In this document: positions 1 to 9,222 of the stretch, piece by piece | Position numbering within the stretch: position 1 is the stretch's first letter | Layout of the letters: each line of letters begins with the position of its first letter | Position numbers and translations under genes: made by a program | Assembly (NCBI GenBank): GCA_027483665.1 | Contig: JAIXUC010000008.1 | Span: forward strand, 62,001-126,000 | Origin: Comamonadaceae bacterium | Lineage (GTDB): Bacteria; Pseudomonadota; Gammaproteobacteria; Burkholderiales; Burkholderiaceae_C | DNA: 64,000 bases | Direction: 5' to 3' | Notes under the pieces: generated by a model | Told to the model about the DNA's origin: nothing | Database searches by the model: none | Seen by the model: the letters and a program-made list of their open reading frames with translations, nothing else

Positions 1-1
1 C

Positions 2-925
2 TGGCGAGCCCCTGACGACCAAACCTACGACGTGCGGGTGCGCCTGCCCATGGGCGAACGTGCCGACCCGCAGCAGCTCGAGCGTTTGCCCTTCGCGCTG
101 GCCACCGACGCCAGCGGCAACGTGCGCGTGGTGCGCCTAGGGCAGGTTGCCGACATCGAGGCCGCCGTGGGCCCCAACCAGATCAACCGCCGCAACCTCA
201 ACCGCGAGGTGTCGATCAATGCCAACGTGGCGGGCCGCTCGGCAGGCGAGGTCTCAGCGGACATTCGCCGCGTGCTGGACAGCACGCCTTTTCCACCGGG
301 CTATCGCTACCAGTTCGGGGGCTCCACCAAGAACATGCAGGAGTCTTTTGGCTTTGCCTTGTCGGCGCTGGTGTTGGCGGTGGTGTTCATCTACATGATC
401 TTGGCCAGCCAGTTCAAGAGCTTCCTGCAGCCACTGGCGCTCATGACCGCACTGCCGCTGACGCTCATTGGCGTGGTGCTGGCGCTGTTGTTGTTTGGCT
501 CTGCTGTTTCCATGTTCTCGCTCATCGGCGTGGTGATGCTGATGGGGCTGGTCACCAAGAACGCCATTTTGTTGGTGGACTTCGCCATTCGAGCGCGCCA
601 ACCCAGCACCGATGCACAAGGCCACGTGGTGCCGGGCCTGGAGCGCGCAGAGGCGCTGCTGCTGGCTGCGCGCGTGCGGCTGCGGCCCATCCTCATGACC
701 ACGCTGGCCATGGTTTTCGGCATGGTGCCGCTGGCCTTCGCACTCACCGAAGGTGCGGAGCAGCGCGCACCCATGGGCCAAGCGGTGATTGGCGGCGTCA
801 TCACCTCGTCGCTGCTGACGCTGGTGGTGGTGCCGGTGGTTTACTGCTACATGGACGACTTGGCACAGTGGTTCAAGCGGCGCCTGGCGTCATCTGCCCC
901 ACCTAGAATTTCCGGCCTGACTTGA
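2..925 (+). CDS. RND efflux transporter permease, C-terminal part (partial at window edge)
   Basis: The reading frame is open from the first bases of the window, so the N-terminal two thirds of the gene lie outside it. What remains matches the C-terminal half of an inner-membrane resistance-nodulation-division (HAE1/AcrB-like) pump: part of the periplasmic porter domain, then a run of hydrophobic helices with the typical segments SQFKSFLQPLALMTALPL and LMGLVTKNAILLVDFA. Such pumps exchange protons for drugs or other toxic solutes and work with a periplasmic adaptor and a TolC-like outer membrane channel. A TolC-like gene lies 1.1 kb downstream, but two unrelated genes separate them, so partnership is only a possibility. 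Substrate cannot be read from this fragment. Confidence 0.9.
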   Translation, partial: WRAPDDQTYDVRVRLPMGERADPQQLERLPFALATDASGNVRVVRLGQVADIEAAVGPNQINRRNLNREVSINANVAGRSAGEVSADIRRVLDSTPFPPGYRYQFGGSTKNMQESFGFALSALVLAVVFIYMILASQFKSFLQPLALMTALPLTLIGVVLALLLFGSAVSMFSLIGVVMLMGLVTKNAILLVDFAIRARQPSTDAQGHVVPGLERAEALLLAARVRLRPILMTTLAMVFGMVPLAFALTEGAEQRAPMGQAVIGGVITSSLLTLVVVPVVYCYMDDLAQWFKRRLASSAPPRISGLT

Positions 926-961
926 ACGGCCCCCGGCACAGGCCCCCACGGAGAAAAAAGC

Positions 962-1615
962 ATGAACGTAGAGCAAGCGCGCTTCAACATGATCGAGCAG
1001 CAAATCCGCCCCTGGGAAGTGCTGGATGCGCAGGTGCTGCAACAGCTCACGCGCGTGCGCCGCGAAGACTTTGTGCCCGAAGCGCACCGCTCGATTGCCT
1101 TTGCCGACCTCGAGGTGCCGCTGCCCTGCGGGCAGTTCATGCTGGCACCCAAGGTCGAGGCACGCTTGCTGCAGGAACTGGGCTTGATGGGCGGCGAGCG
1201 CGTGCTGGAAGTGGGCGCAGGCTCGGGCCACATGGCAGCACTTCTTGGCGGCTTCGCACAGTCGGTGCTGAGCCTGGAAATCGAGCCCGAGCTGGTGGCC
1301 ATGGCCCAAGCCAACCTGAAGCGCGCCGGGCTGCACCACGTGCAGGTGCGCTTGGCAGACGGCGCTGGCGGTACCACCGCAGATGCGCCTTTTGACGCCA
1401 TCGTCCTGAGTGGCTCCGTGGCCGATGTGCCGGCGACTTTGCTCAACCAACTCAAGGTTGGCGGTCGGCTGGCCGCCATCGTCGGGCAAGAGCCCGTGAT
1501 GCGCGCCACGTTCATCACGCGGACCAGCGACGCTTCTTTCTCCACTGCCCAACCCTGGGACACGGTGGCACCCCGCTTGCGGAACTTTTCCGAGCCTTCG
1601 CGCTTCAGCTTCTGA
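962..1615 (+). CDS. pcm: protein-L-isoaspartate O-methyltransferase family protein
   Basis: The 217-residue product has the SAM-binding glycine-rich motif VLEVGAGSGHMAALL near residue 80 and the N-terminal pattern of the PCMT family (MIEQQIRPWEVLD, then VRREDFVPE). Family members methylate isoaspartyl residues in damaged proteins with S-adenosylmethionine, starting their repair in the cytosol. The start ATG follows an AGAAAAAAG stretch. It opens a co-directional set with a rhodanese-domain gene and a TolC-like gene, an order I associate with Burkholderiales. Some such homologues differ from E. coli Pcm in the active-site region, so repair activity is inferred from the family. Confidence 0.85.
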   Translation: MNVEQARFNMIEQQIRPWEVLDAQVLQQLTRVRREDFVPEAHRSIAFADLEVPLPCGQFMLAPKVEARLLQELGLMGGERVLEVGAGSGHMAALLGGFAQSVLSLEIEPELVAMAQANLKRAGLHHVQVRLADGAGGTTADAPFDAIVLSGSVADVPATLLNQLKVGGRLAAIVGQEPVMRATFITRTSDASFSTAQPWDTVAPRLRNFSEPSRFSF

Positions 1616-1660
1616 GCGCATCGATCAACACGGCACTGCTCAACCACCACGAACCCGCTC

Positions 1661-1999
1661 ATGATTCCTCAGATCCGCCCCGACCAAATCGCCGACTGGG
1701 CACAACAACAAGGCACCGAGGTGCCGCTGGTGCTGGATGTGCGCGAACCCTGGGAGCTGCAGACCGCCAGCGTGAAGCCCGATGGCTTCGAGTTGCTGAG
1801 CATTCCCATGGGCGAGGTGCCGCAGCGCTTGGCCGACATCGACACCAAGCGTCCCATCGCCTGCCTGTGCCACCACGGCGCTCGGAGCCAACGCGTCGCC
1901 AACTTTCTGCTGCAGCAGGGTTACTCGAAGCTGGCCAACATCGCGGGCGGTATCGACGCTTGGAGCCAAGTGCGCGATTCGTCAGTGCCCCGCTACTGA
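1661..1999 (+). CDS. single-domain rhodanese-like protein
   Basis: This 112-residue protein is one rhodanese domain. It carries the DVREPWE segment near residue 26 and an active-site loop CHHGAR with the candidate catalytic cysteine at residue 70, then the closing GGIDAW motif. Single-domain rhodaneses move sulfane sulfur between thiols in the cytosol; the physiological acceptor cannot be told from sequence. It sits between pcm and the TolC-like gene on the same strand, 45 bp after pcm. Confidence 0.9.
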   Translation: MIPQIRPDQIADWAQQQGTEVPLVLDVREPWELQTASVKPDGFELLSIPMGEVPQRLADIDTKRPIACLCHHGARSQRVANFLLQQGYSKLANIAGGIDAWSQVRDSSVPRY

Positions 2000-2067
2000 A
2001 GCGCCTACAGCCATCGCGCCAGTCTGACCAGCTCCACCCCTGAAGTCTTGCCCACAGAAAGAAACCC

Positions 2068-3408
2068 ATGCGACTGCCAAGCCCCACCTTGAAGCCCGTT
2101 TGGGCCACCTTGCTGGCCACAGGCGGGCTGCTGGTTCCCCTGAGCGGCTCTGCACAAAGCTTGCAGGCGCTGTACGAATCGGCTCGCGGCTTCGATGCCA
2201 CCTACCAATCTGCCCGCGCCCAGTACGACGCCAGCGTCTTCAGTGCAGAACAAACCCGCGCTGGGCTCTTGCCCTCGGTCGGCTTGGCTGCGGGTGCCAC
2301 TCGCACGCGGCAAGACAGCAGCATCAACAGCAACGATCGCAGCTTCAGCAACCAGAACGCCAGCATCAACGCCAGTCAGCCTCTGTACCGCCCAGCCAAC
2401 GTGGCGGCGAGAGCACAGGGTGAGCGCCGCGTGGAGGCGGCCGTGGCCACCCTGCAAGCTGCCGAGCAAGACCTGCTGGTTCGCCTGAGCCAAGCTTATT
2501 TCGACGTGCTGGCCAGCCAGGACAGTCTGGCCTTTGTCAGAGCGCAAAAGGCAGCCGTGTCGGAGCAGTTGGCCTCGGCCAAACGCAACTTCGAGGTGGG
2601 CACCACCACCATCACCGACAGCCGCGAAGCGCAGGCCAGCTTCGACTTGGTGGTGGCGCAAGAAATTGCAGCCGAGAACAACTTGCGCATCAAACGCTTG
2701 GTGCTCGACCAACTGGTGGGGAAAACCGGCACAGAGCCCAACCCCCTCATCACGCCCGTGCGTTTGCCGGCACTGCAGCCCAGCAACGTCGAAACCTGGG
2801 TTCAGCAAGCGCAAGACACGCACCCCAGCATCGTGCAGTCCCGCTCGGCCCTTGAAGTGGCCCGCCTGGAAGTAGAGCGCGCGCAGGCTGGGCACAAACC
2901 GACCGTGGATCTCAACGCGAGCTATGGCCTCAACCGCAACCCCGGCGGCAGCACCACCTCCGGCGTTTCTTCGCGCACCAACACCACCTCGGTAGGCGTC
3001 AATCTGAATTGGCCTTTGTTTGCCGGCTTCGCCACACAAAACCGGGTGCGCGAAACGCTGTCCTTGGTGCAAAAGGCCGAGTCCGACCTGCAAGGCGCGC
3101 AGCGCAACGTGGCGCAAGCAACACGCACGGCCTACTTCAATGTGCTCTCAGGCATGGGGCAGGTGCAGGCGCTGGAGGCGGCCGAGTTGTCCAGCCAGAG
3201 CGCTTTGGATGCCAACCGCCTGGGCTACCAGGTGGGCGTGCGCATCAACATCGACGTGCTGAATTCGCAAAGCCAGTTGTTCCAGACCAAGCGCGACCTC
3301 GCGCGTGCCCGATACGACGTGCTGTTGGGCGGCTTGCGGCTGCGCCAGGCCAACGGCACCCTGAAGCCCGAAGACCTGCAAGGCATCAACTTGCTGCTGG
3401 CCCGTTGA
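2068..3408 (+). CDS. TolC family outer membrane efflux protein
   Basis: The 446-residue protein begins with a signal peptide (hydrophobic stretch about residues 12-28, ending near GSAQS) and continues with two long, internally repeated alpha-helical halves typical of TolC outer membrane channels. Motifs such as QPLYRPANVAAR, LVRLSQAYFDVLASQDSL and NWPLFAGF recur in type I secretion channels of this family. A TolC trimer spans the outer membrane and periplasm and serves RND or ABC pumps. The start ATG follows AGAAAG. It converges with the minus-strand waaA gene. Confidence 0.92.
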   Translation: MRLPSPTLKPVWATLLATGGLLVPLSGSAQSLQALYESARGFDATYQSARAQYDASVFSAEQTRAGLLPSVGLAAGATRTRQDSSINSNDRSFSNQNASINASQPLYRPANVAARAQGERRVEAAVATLQAAEQDLLVRLSQAYFDVLASQDSLAFVRAQKAAVSEQLASAKRNFEVGTTTITDSREAQASFDLVVAQEIAAENNLRIKRLVLDQLVGKTGTEPNPLITPVRLPALQPSNVETWVQQAQDTHPSIVQSRSALEVARLEVERAQAGHKPTVDLNASYGLNRNPGGSTTSGVSSRTNTTSVGVNLNWPLFAGFATQNRVRETLSLVQKAESDLQGAQRNVAQATRTAYFNVLSGMGQVQALEAAELSSQSALDANRLGYQVGVRINIDVLNSQSQLFQTKRDLARARYDVLLGGLRLRQANGTLKPEDLQGINLLLAR

Positions 3409-3417
3409 ATCTGCACA

Positions 3418-3468
3418 AGATCAATGCGCCGGCGGCCCCTGCATGAGATCAACGCGCCGGTGGCGCCT
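3418..3468. repeat. imperfect 23-bp direct repeat at the 3' end of waaA
   Basis: Positions 3418-3440 and 3446-3468 carry the same 23-base sequence with three mismatches, 28 bp apart. The second copy contains the last codons of waaA and the first lies just beyond its stop, in the tolC-waaA convergent gap. It looks like a small local duplication. No hairpin with a clear T-tract is formed. Confidence 0.6.
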
Positions 3469-4933
3469 TGAGTGGGCGCTCAGCCAGCAAGCGCGCACAG
3501 GCCTGTACGGTGCGCTCAGCGGCACCGCGCTGAGAACCAACATAAGCCTCAGCAGCCCGGTGTGCGCGACGCAGCAAGCTGGGCTGGCGGGCCAGGTTGG
3601 AAGCGGCCAGGACCGCTGCCGCCAGGTCGGCAGAACGCAACGCAGCACCAGCGGCTTCGGCCAACTCGGCGGCTTCTGCAAAGTTGAAGGTGTGCGGGCC
3701 CATGACCACCGGGCACCCGCAGGCCGCTGCCTCGATCAGGTTCTGTCCGCCCAGCGGGGCAAAGCTGCCGCCCAACAAGGCGATGTCGGCGAGGCCGTAA
3801 TAAAAAGGCATCTCGCCCATGGAGTCGCCCAGCCACACCCAGTCCGCTGGCCCCTGGCCCTGGGTTGGCGCTTCGGTCGGGGGCAGCACGCCTTGCTCGC
3901 GCATGTGGCTCAAACGGCACACGCGTCGACCGCTGCGCTCGATCAGCAAAGCCACCTCGTCGAAGCGCTGCGGGTGCCTCGGCACGATCAACCACTGCAC
4001 AGCTTGAGGACCGCGCAGCGCGGCCTCGTGTCGACTCAAAGCCTCGAGCAGCATGTGCTCTTCACCTTCTCGGGCGCTGGCCAACATCGCCACCGGACGG
4101 CCGCTGTGCTGTCGCCACAGCCGCCCCCACTGCCTTCCCGCCACCAACTGCCCGCCGTCGGGCATCAGGTCGTATTTCAAGTTGCCTGTCACGGAAGCGA
4201 CCCGGGCACCCAAGTTCTGTAAGCGCTGCGCATCGGCACTGGTCTGCGCCAAAGCCAGCGCCAGCCCGGCATAGGCCGGACGAGCCAACCACGACAAGCG
4301 CTGGGCGCGCTGCGCAGAGTGTTCGTTCAAGCGTGCGTTGGCCAAAACCAAAGGCACGCCCCTGCGCCGGCACTGCGCTACCAGATTGGGCCAGACCTCG
4401 GTCTCCATGAGCACGCCCAGATCGGGCCGGGCGTGGTCCAGAAAACGCGCCACCGCCTCGGGCGTGTCCCAGGGCAGCCAGGTTTGCTCGTCGCCGGGGC
4501 GCAGCAGCGGACCACCGGCACTGCGGCCTGTGGCCGTGCCGTGCGTGAGCACCAGCCTCATGCCAGGCCACTGCCTGCGCAGGCTTTGGAGCAGCACCTC
4601 GGCTGCACGCGTTTCCCCCAACGAGACCGCGTGCACCCAAACCACCGGGCTGCCGCTGAGTGCCATGCTTTGCACCACCAAACCCAACGGCATGGTCGAC
4701 GTGCTTGGCGGCAGATCGAGGCTGCGCGGCCCCTTGTACGCGCTGGTTCGGTATTGGCCGAAGCGCGCGGGCATGTCCTCGAGGTAGCCGGGCTCGCTGC
4801 GGCCACGGCGCAGCAAGCGGCGCTTGGCCCAAGGTTGCAGGGCACGCATGAACCAGCTGTAGCCGCCCAGGGCCAGTGCAGCCAGCCAAGACGGCACGCG
4901 CGGCGGTTCGACAGGCTTGGATGCAGGCTTCAT
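3449..4933 (-). CDS. waaA: 3-deoxy-D-manno-octulosonic acid (Kdo) transferase
   Basis: The 494-residue product is the glycosyltransferase that adds Kdo from CMP-Kdo to lipid A precursors at the inner membrane. Visible markers are an N-terminal membrane anchor region (about residues 15-35), the acceptor-domain motif METEVWPNL near residue 190, and the C-terminal nucleotide-sugar block LGGSFAPLGGQNLIEAA followed by GPHTFNF. It is longer than the usual about 425 residues, with an insertion near residues 65-85 and an extended tail. Its start overlaps the waaC stop by four bases (ATGA), so the two are translationally coupled. Confidence 0.93.
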   Translation of the reverse strand: MKPASKPVEPPRVPSWLAALALGGYSWFMRALQPWAKRRLLRRGRSEPGYLEDMPARFGQYRTSAYKGPRSLDLPPSTSTMPLGLVVQSMALSGSPVVWVHAVSLGETRAAEVLLQSLRRQWPGMRLVLTHGTATGRSAGGPLLRPGDEQTWLPWDTPEAVARFLDHARPDLGVLMETEVWPNLVAQCRRRGVPLVLANARLNEHSAQRAQRLSWLARPAYAGLALALAQTSADAQRLQNLGARVASVTGNLKYDLMPDGGQLVAGRQWGRLWRQHSGRPVAMLASAREGEEHMLLEALSRHEAALRGPQAVQWLIVPRHPQRFDEVALLIERSGRRVCRLSHMREQGVLPPTEAPTQGQGPADWVWLGDSMGEMPFYYGLADIALLGGSFAPLGGQNLIEAAACGCPVVMGPHTFNFAEAAELAEAAGAALRSADLAAAVLAASNLARQPSLLRRAHRAAEAYVGSQRGAAERTVQACARLLAERPLKAPPAR

Positions 4934-6090
4934 GCGCTGGGCCCACCCGTTCGCTCAATCGTTTGCTCAACCGTTCGCACACCCGTCTGCCGAACTGTCT
5001 GCTCAAGCGACACCCAAGCCTGCCAGACCGCATCGACCGAGGGCGTGGGCTGGTCCACAACGCTGATCTGGCGTGGCGCAGCAGAGGCCAGCGGGCTGCT
5101 CGAAGAGTCGGCACGTTGCTCTGGCGGGCCGGTGCGCCAAGCCGTGGCGAAGTTGTAGATCTGCACGTGCGGCAAGTCCAAGGCCACCGCGATGTGGCTC
5201 AGGCCAGAGTCCACGCCCACCACGCCCACGCAAGCGGCCATCTGGCTCAGCAGTTGGTCCAGCGGCAGGCGGGGCCAAACCTGCGCACCGGGCAAGGCTT
5301 GAGCCAAGGCTTGGGCGCGGGCCAGCTCCTTGGCGTCACCGTGTGGCAGGGCCAGTTGAAAGCCAAGAGCCTGCAAGCGCTGACCCAGGGCCACCCAGTG
5401 CGCCATCGGCCACAGCTTGTCGTCGCGCGAGGTGCCGTGTACCAAGGCGACCAGCGGCCCAGCCAGTGCCGCGGCCCCTGAAACACCAGGTGCTGCCCCG
5501 CCATGCTGGGCCGCCACAGAAGCCTCGGGAATCGCGGGCACCTGTGGATGCGACTGCAAGCCGTAACGCGCTGGCGCCTGGAGCGGATAGCCCAAAGCCT
5601 CGGCGCACAGCACACGCGAGCGCTGCACCGCGTGGACATGCGGCTGCATAGACACCACGCGGTCTGCCACCCAGCGCGTGGGACGCTCCCAAGAAGAGCC
5701 CTCCGTGGCGTGGGCCAGGGCCACGCGCTCGCCACCGGGCGCCAGCTGAGCCAGCCATGCCACCCAAGCCGATTTGCTCAAGCCTTGCAGGTCGATCACG
5801 AAGTCGTAGCTTTGCTCTTGCAGCGATTGCTTGAACGTGCGCCAGGCCTGCCTCGTCTCAGCAGCCAGCGGCGCGCGCCGCCAGCGGCGTAGGTCGCACT
5901 CGATCACGCGCTCCACGCCCGCACAGCAGCGCACCAGCGGCGCGAAGGCGCGTTCCACCACCCAGTCGATGCGCGCTTGCGGCAGTGCTTGGCGGATGTC
6001 TTGCACAGCGGGCATGGCGTGCACCACATCACCCAGCGATGAGAGCTTGACGATGAGCACCCGAGGTGATGCCGTGGCGCGGCTGGTCAT
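4930..6090 (-). CDS. waaC: LPS heptosyltransferase I
   Basis: A GT9-family protein of 386 residues that transfers the first L-glycero-D-manno-heptose onto Kdo of the LPS core. The N-terminal LIVKLSSLGDVVHAMPA and the later FVIDLQGLSKSAW and VGVDSGLSHIAVAL segments are characteristic. I chose the ATG at 6090, about seven residues before the conserved block, over one seven codons upstream. The last 25 or so residues are a low-complexity tail of repeated T-V-E-Q/R units not needed by the family. Downstream waaA is coupled through an ATGA overlap, and the phosphomannomutase gene lies directly upstream. Confidence 0.93.
   Translation of the reverse strand: MTSRATASPRVLIVKLSSLGDVVHAMPAVQDIRQALPQARIDWVVERAFAPLVRCCAGVERVIECDLRRWRRAPLAAETRQAWRTFKQSLQEQSYDFVIDLQGLSKSAWVAWLAQLAPGGERVALAHATEGSSWERPTRWVADRVVSMQPHVHAVQRSRVLCAEALGYPLQAPARYGLQSHPQVPAIPEASVAAQHGGAAPGVSGAAALAGPLVALVHGTSRDDKLWPMAHWVALGQRLQALGFQLALPHGDAKELARAQALAQALPGAQVWPRLPLDQLLSQMAACVGVVGVDSGLSHIAVALDLPHVQIYNFATAWRTGPPEQRADSSSSPLASAAPRQISVVDQPTPSVDAVWQAWVSLEQTVRQTGVRTVEQTIERTGGPSA
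4947..5011. repeat. degenerate short tandem repeats encoding the waaC C-terminal tail
   Basis: About 65 bp contain four to five imperfect 15-16 base units of the type CGTTCGCTCAA / CGTTTGCTCAA / CGTTCGCACA. They encode the Thr/Glu/Gln/Arg-rich tail of WaaC (EQTVRQTGVRTVEQTIERTG). The units vary too much for a CRISPR or IS origin and look like slippage-derived expansion in a dispensable tail. Confidence 0.55.
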
Positions 6091-6107
6091 GGGTTCCAGC
6101 CGGCAGG

Positions 6108-7520
6108 TCAATGGCCCGCTTCGCCCAGATGGGCGTCGGGCTTGACCCGGTGCAACAGCGCCAACATGGCGGCTTTCACGCGCTGCAAGGCGCTGTCGCT
6201 CGTGCCCTCAAAGCGCAACACCAGCACCGGCGTGGTGTTGGAAGCGCGGATCAGCCCGAAGCCATCGGGCCAGTCGATGCGCAGACCGTCCACCGTGCAC
6301 AGCGTGGCTTCGGGGCCCCAAGCAGCGCTTTCGGCCAGCGCGTGTTCAACCAGCCGCTTCGCCAGCATGTGCGCCTCGCCTTCTGCGCAAGCCACGTTGA
6401 TTTCTGGTGTGGCGTGGCTCTGTGGCAAAGCGTCGAGCACCGCGCTGGGGTCGGCACTGCGGCTCAAGATTTCCAGCAGGCGGGCCGCGGCATAGGTGCC
6501 GTCGTCGAAACCGAACCATCGCTCGCTGAAAAAAATGTGTCCGCTCATCTCACCGCCCAAAGGCGCTTGCACGCCCTGGGCTTGCAGTTCGCGCATGTGC
6601 GCCTTGATCAGCGAGTGTCCGGTGCGCGACATCAGCGGCACGCCACCGGCAGCAAGCACGGCAGGCGCGAGTTGCTGGCTGCACTTCACGTCAAACACGA
6701 TGGTGCCGCCCGGCACGCGCGTGAGCACGTCACGCGCAAACAGCATCATCTGGCGGTCGGGGAAGATGTTGTGGCCGTCTCGCGTGACGATGCCCAGCCG
6801 GTCGCCGTCGCCATCGAAAGCCAGGCCCAGCTCGGCCCCGTTTGCGGCGACTGCGGCGATCAAGTCGCGCAGGTTTTCTGGTTTGCTGGGGTCGGGATGG
6901 TGGTTGGGAAAGTGGCCGTCAACCTCGTCGTACAAGGCCACCACCTCGCAACCCAAAGCCCGCAGCAGCGCGGGCGCGCTGGCCCCGGCAATGCCGTTGC
7001 CACAGTCCACCACCACCTTCATGCGGCGCGCCAAGCGCACGTCAGACAAGATGCGTGCGCTGTAAGGCGCTGCAATGTTCAAGTGCACCAGTTGCCCGCG
7101 CTGGGGCGCTGGCGCCACACCTTCGGCCATGCGGCGGTGCAAAGCTTGAATGTCTTCGCCGTAGATGGCGCAACCCGCCACCACCATCTTGAAGCCGTTG
7201 TGATCGCGCGGGTTGTGGCTGCCCGTGACCTGCACGCCGCTGGTGCAAACGGTGGCTGCCGCGAAGTACAGCATGGGCGTGGTGACCGCGCCGATGTCCA
7301 CCACATCCACGCCACCGGCCAGCAAACCGTCGACCAACGCGGCCTGCAACATCGGGCCGCTGAGGCGACCGTCCCGGCCGACTGCGACGCGGCCCTCGCC
7401 TCGGCTGAGCGTCAGTTCAGCGAAAGCCAAACCCAGGCTGCGGGCCATGTCGGCATCGATGCCAGCGCCCACCACACCGCGGATGTCGTAGGCCTTGAAG
7501 ATGGATGGGACGAAGCGCAT
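6108..7520 (-). CDS. phosphomannomutase / phosphoglucomutase
   Basis: A 470-residue alpha-D-phosphohexomutase that interconverts hexose 6- and 1-phosphates for nucleotide-sugar and LPS synthesis. It shows the N-terminal FKAYDIRGVVG, the phosphoserine loop TGSHNP with catalytic Ser101, the metal loop DGDGDR near residue 248, the sugar-binding GEMSGH near 324 and the phosphate-binding RASNTTP near 433. This four-motif set matches the PMM/PGM (AlgC/ManB-like) subgroup. It lies just upstream of waaC on the same strand, which fits an LPS role. Confidence 0.93.
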   Translation of the reverse strand: MRFVPSIFKAYDIRGVVGAGIDADMARSLGLAFAELTLSRGEGRVAVGRDGRLSGPMLQAALVDGLLAGGVDVVDIGAVTTPMLYFAAATVCTSGVQVTGSHNPRDHNGFKMVVAGCAIYGEDIQALHRRMAEGVAPAPQRGQLVHLNIAAPYSARILSDVRLARRMKVVVDCGNGIAGASAPALLRALGCEVVALYDEVDGHFPNHHPDPSKPENLRDLIAAVAANGAELGLAFDGDGDRLGIVTRDGHNIFPDRQMMLFARDVLTRVPGGTIVFDVKCSQQLAPAVLAAGGVPLMSRTGHSLIKAHMRELQAQGVQAPLGGEMSGHIFFSERWFGFDDGTYAAARLLEILSRSADPSAVLDALPQSHATPEINVACAEGEAHMLAKRLVEHALAESAAWGPEATLCTVDGLRIDWPDGFGLIRASNTTPVLVLRFEGTSDSALQRVKAAMLALLHRVKPDAHLGEAGH

Positions 7521-7620
7521 GGGTGGCGGATTCTAGGTGTGGGGTGTGACGCCAGCAGCACGCGATGAACAGGTCCGAAAACGGCCAGTTTCGACGGTAC
7601 TCGCTTCGTATGATGGCCGC

Positions 7621-9222
7621 ATGCCCAACGACAGCGCAGCCAGCAGAACCAGCGTCCTTGACGCCGAAGCCTGCTTTCGCGCGCTGTGCGCCAAAGACGC
7701 GCGCTTTGACGGCCGTTTCTTCACGGGCGTGTCATCCACCGGCATTTACTGCAGGCCCGTGTGCCGCGTTCGCACACCGCTGCGCGCCCATTGCCGCTTT
7801 TTTTCGCTGCCGGCGCAGGCAGAACAAGCCGGCTTTCGGCCTTGCCTGCGTTGCAGGCCCGAGCTGGCCCCCGGTGCGCTGCGTTGGTCGCGCCAGGACG
7901 CGGGCAGCACCTTGCTGTCGCAAGCCATGGCCTGGATGGACCAGCCCGACAGCCCAGCCTTCGATGGCGTCGCCTCGGTCGCTTTGCGCTTAGGCGTGAG
8001 CGAGCGCCATTTGCGGCGCTTGTTCGAACAGCACCTGGGCCTGAGCCCCTTGCAGTACCTGCAAACACGCCGCCTGCTGTGCGCCAAGCAGTTACTCACC
8101 GACACGCGCCTGCCGGTCGGCGATGTGGCCCTGGCTTGCGGCTTCAACAGCGTGCGCCGCTTTCATGCAGCTTTTGCGGCGCGCTACCGCCTCAACCCGC
8201 TGAGTCTGCGCCGCCAAGCCCGTGCCGAGGTGACGGCTCCAACCCAAGGCCCGGCGCTGGGTTTGACCGTGCGGCTGGGCTTGCGCCCACCCCTCGATGC
8301 GGCCGGCTTGATGAGCTACCTCGCGCGCCGCGCCCTGGCGGGTGTCGAGGCGGGCGGTCTGGGTACCGAGGCCATGTGCTGGCGGCGCACCTTGGCCATC
8401 GCCACGCCGACTGGTCTGCATGCGGGCGCTTTGGCTGTGCGACTGATGCCCGAGCGCCACGAAGCCTGGCTGCAGGTCGACAGCGGCTTGGAGGCGTTGC
8501 TGCCCGAGGTGATTCGCCGTTGCCGCGCCGCTTTCGATTTAGAGGCTGACCCGGCAAGCATCGACCCACCCTTGCAAGCGCAGGGGCTGCCTGGCCCGCC
8601 CGGCGTGCGCATCGCAGGCTGCTTCGATGGCTTCGAATTGGCGGTGCGTGCGGTGCTGGGCCAGCAAGTGAGCCTGACCCAGGCCACGCGTTTGGCGCAG
8701 CGCCTAACCGATGCCTTTGGCCAACCCTTGGCCACGCCTTGGCCCGACTTGAACCGCTTGTTCCCCAGTGCGCATGACCTGCTGGCAGCAGGTGATGCGC
8801 TGGCGCCAAGCTTGGGCGAGATGGGCGTGCTGCGCAGCCGACAAAACGCCATCTTGGCGCTGGCACGGGCCGTGGCTGATGGCTCGCTCGACTTGAATCA
8901 GGGGCACGACCAAGCGCAAACCTTGGCTGCCCTGCTGGACCTGCCCGGCATCGGTCCCTGGACGGCTGACTACATTGGCTTGCGCGCCCTTGGCCACACC
9001 GACCTCTGGCCCCAAGGCGACGCTGCTTTGCGCCAGTACCTGCGTGGTGTGCCGGAGCAACCGCGCCAGCCTGTTGATCCCGCAGGCGGCGACGCTTGCA
9101 TTCAAGCACCAGACCTGTTGATGAAGTCCTGCGCACCTTGGCGCAGTTACGCGGCGATGCGCGTCTGGCAACACGCTGAAAGCCCGCGCCAAGCGCCGTC
9201 GAAACCCCAGAGGTCAACATGA
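7621..9222 (+). CDS. Ada-like AraC regulator fused to an AlkA-type DNA-3-methyladenine glycosylase
   Basis: This 533-residue fusion joins three modules. Residues about 10-85 form an Ada zinc domain with Cys44, Cys48, Cys75 and Cys78 (YCRPVC and CLRC); Cys44 would be the phosphotriester acceptor. Residues about 90-195 form an AraC-type double helix-turn-helix. Residues about 210-530 form an AlkA-like glycosylase with the AlkA N-domain and the helix-hairpin-helix [20 protein letters not shown], followed by the catalytic Asp in PQGDAALR. It would sense methyl phosphotriesters, activate transcription and excise alkylated bases. I chose the ATG at 7621 because the homology begins there. The stretch between the catalytic Asp and the final [10 protein letters not shown] is less typical than the rest. 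Its stop overlaps the start of the ogt-like gene (ATGA). Confidence 0.9.
   Translation: MPNDSAASRTSVLDAEACFRALCAKDARFDGRFFTGVSSTGIYCRPVCRVRTPLRAHCRFFSLPAQAEQAGFRPCLRCRPELAPGALRWSRQDAGSTLLSQAMAWMDQPDSPAFDGVASVALRLGVSERHLRRLFEQHLGLSPLQYLQTRRLLCAKQLLTDTRLPVGDVALACGFNSVRRFHAAFAARYRLNPLSLRRQARAEVTAPTQGPALGLTVRLGLRPPLDAAGLMSYLARRALAGVEAGGLGTEAMCWRRTLAIATPTGLHAGALAVRLMPERHEAWLQVDSGLEALLPEVIRRCRAAFDLEADPASIDPPLQAQGLPGPPGVRIAGCFDGFELAVRAVLGQQVSLTQATRLAQRLTDAFGQPLATPWPDLNRLFPSAHDLLAAGDALAPSLGEMGVLRSRQNAILALARAVADGSLDLNQGHDQAQTLAALLDLPGIGPWTADYIGLRALGHTDLWPQGDAALRQYLRGVPEQPRQPVDPAGGDACIQAPDLLMKSCAPWRSYAAMRVWQHAESPRQAPSKPQRST

Noticed and set aside
4947-5011. Short repeats considered as a CRISPR array
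   Set aside because: Units are degenerate, have no spacers and lie in the coding frame of waaC.
7621-9222. Frameshift near the end of the AlkA module
   Set aside because: The stretch after the catalytic Asp is atypical, but the frame returns to the family's [10 protein letters not shown] ending without a stop, so I treat the gene as intact.
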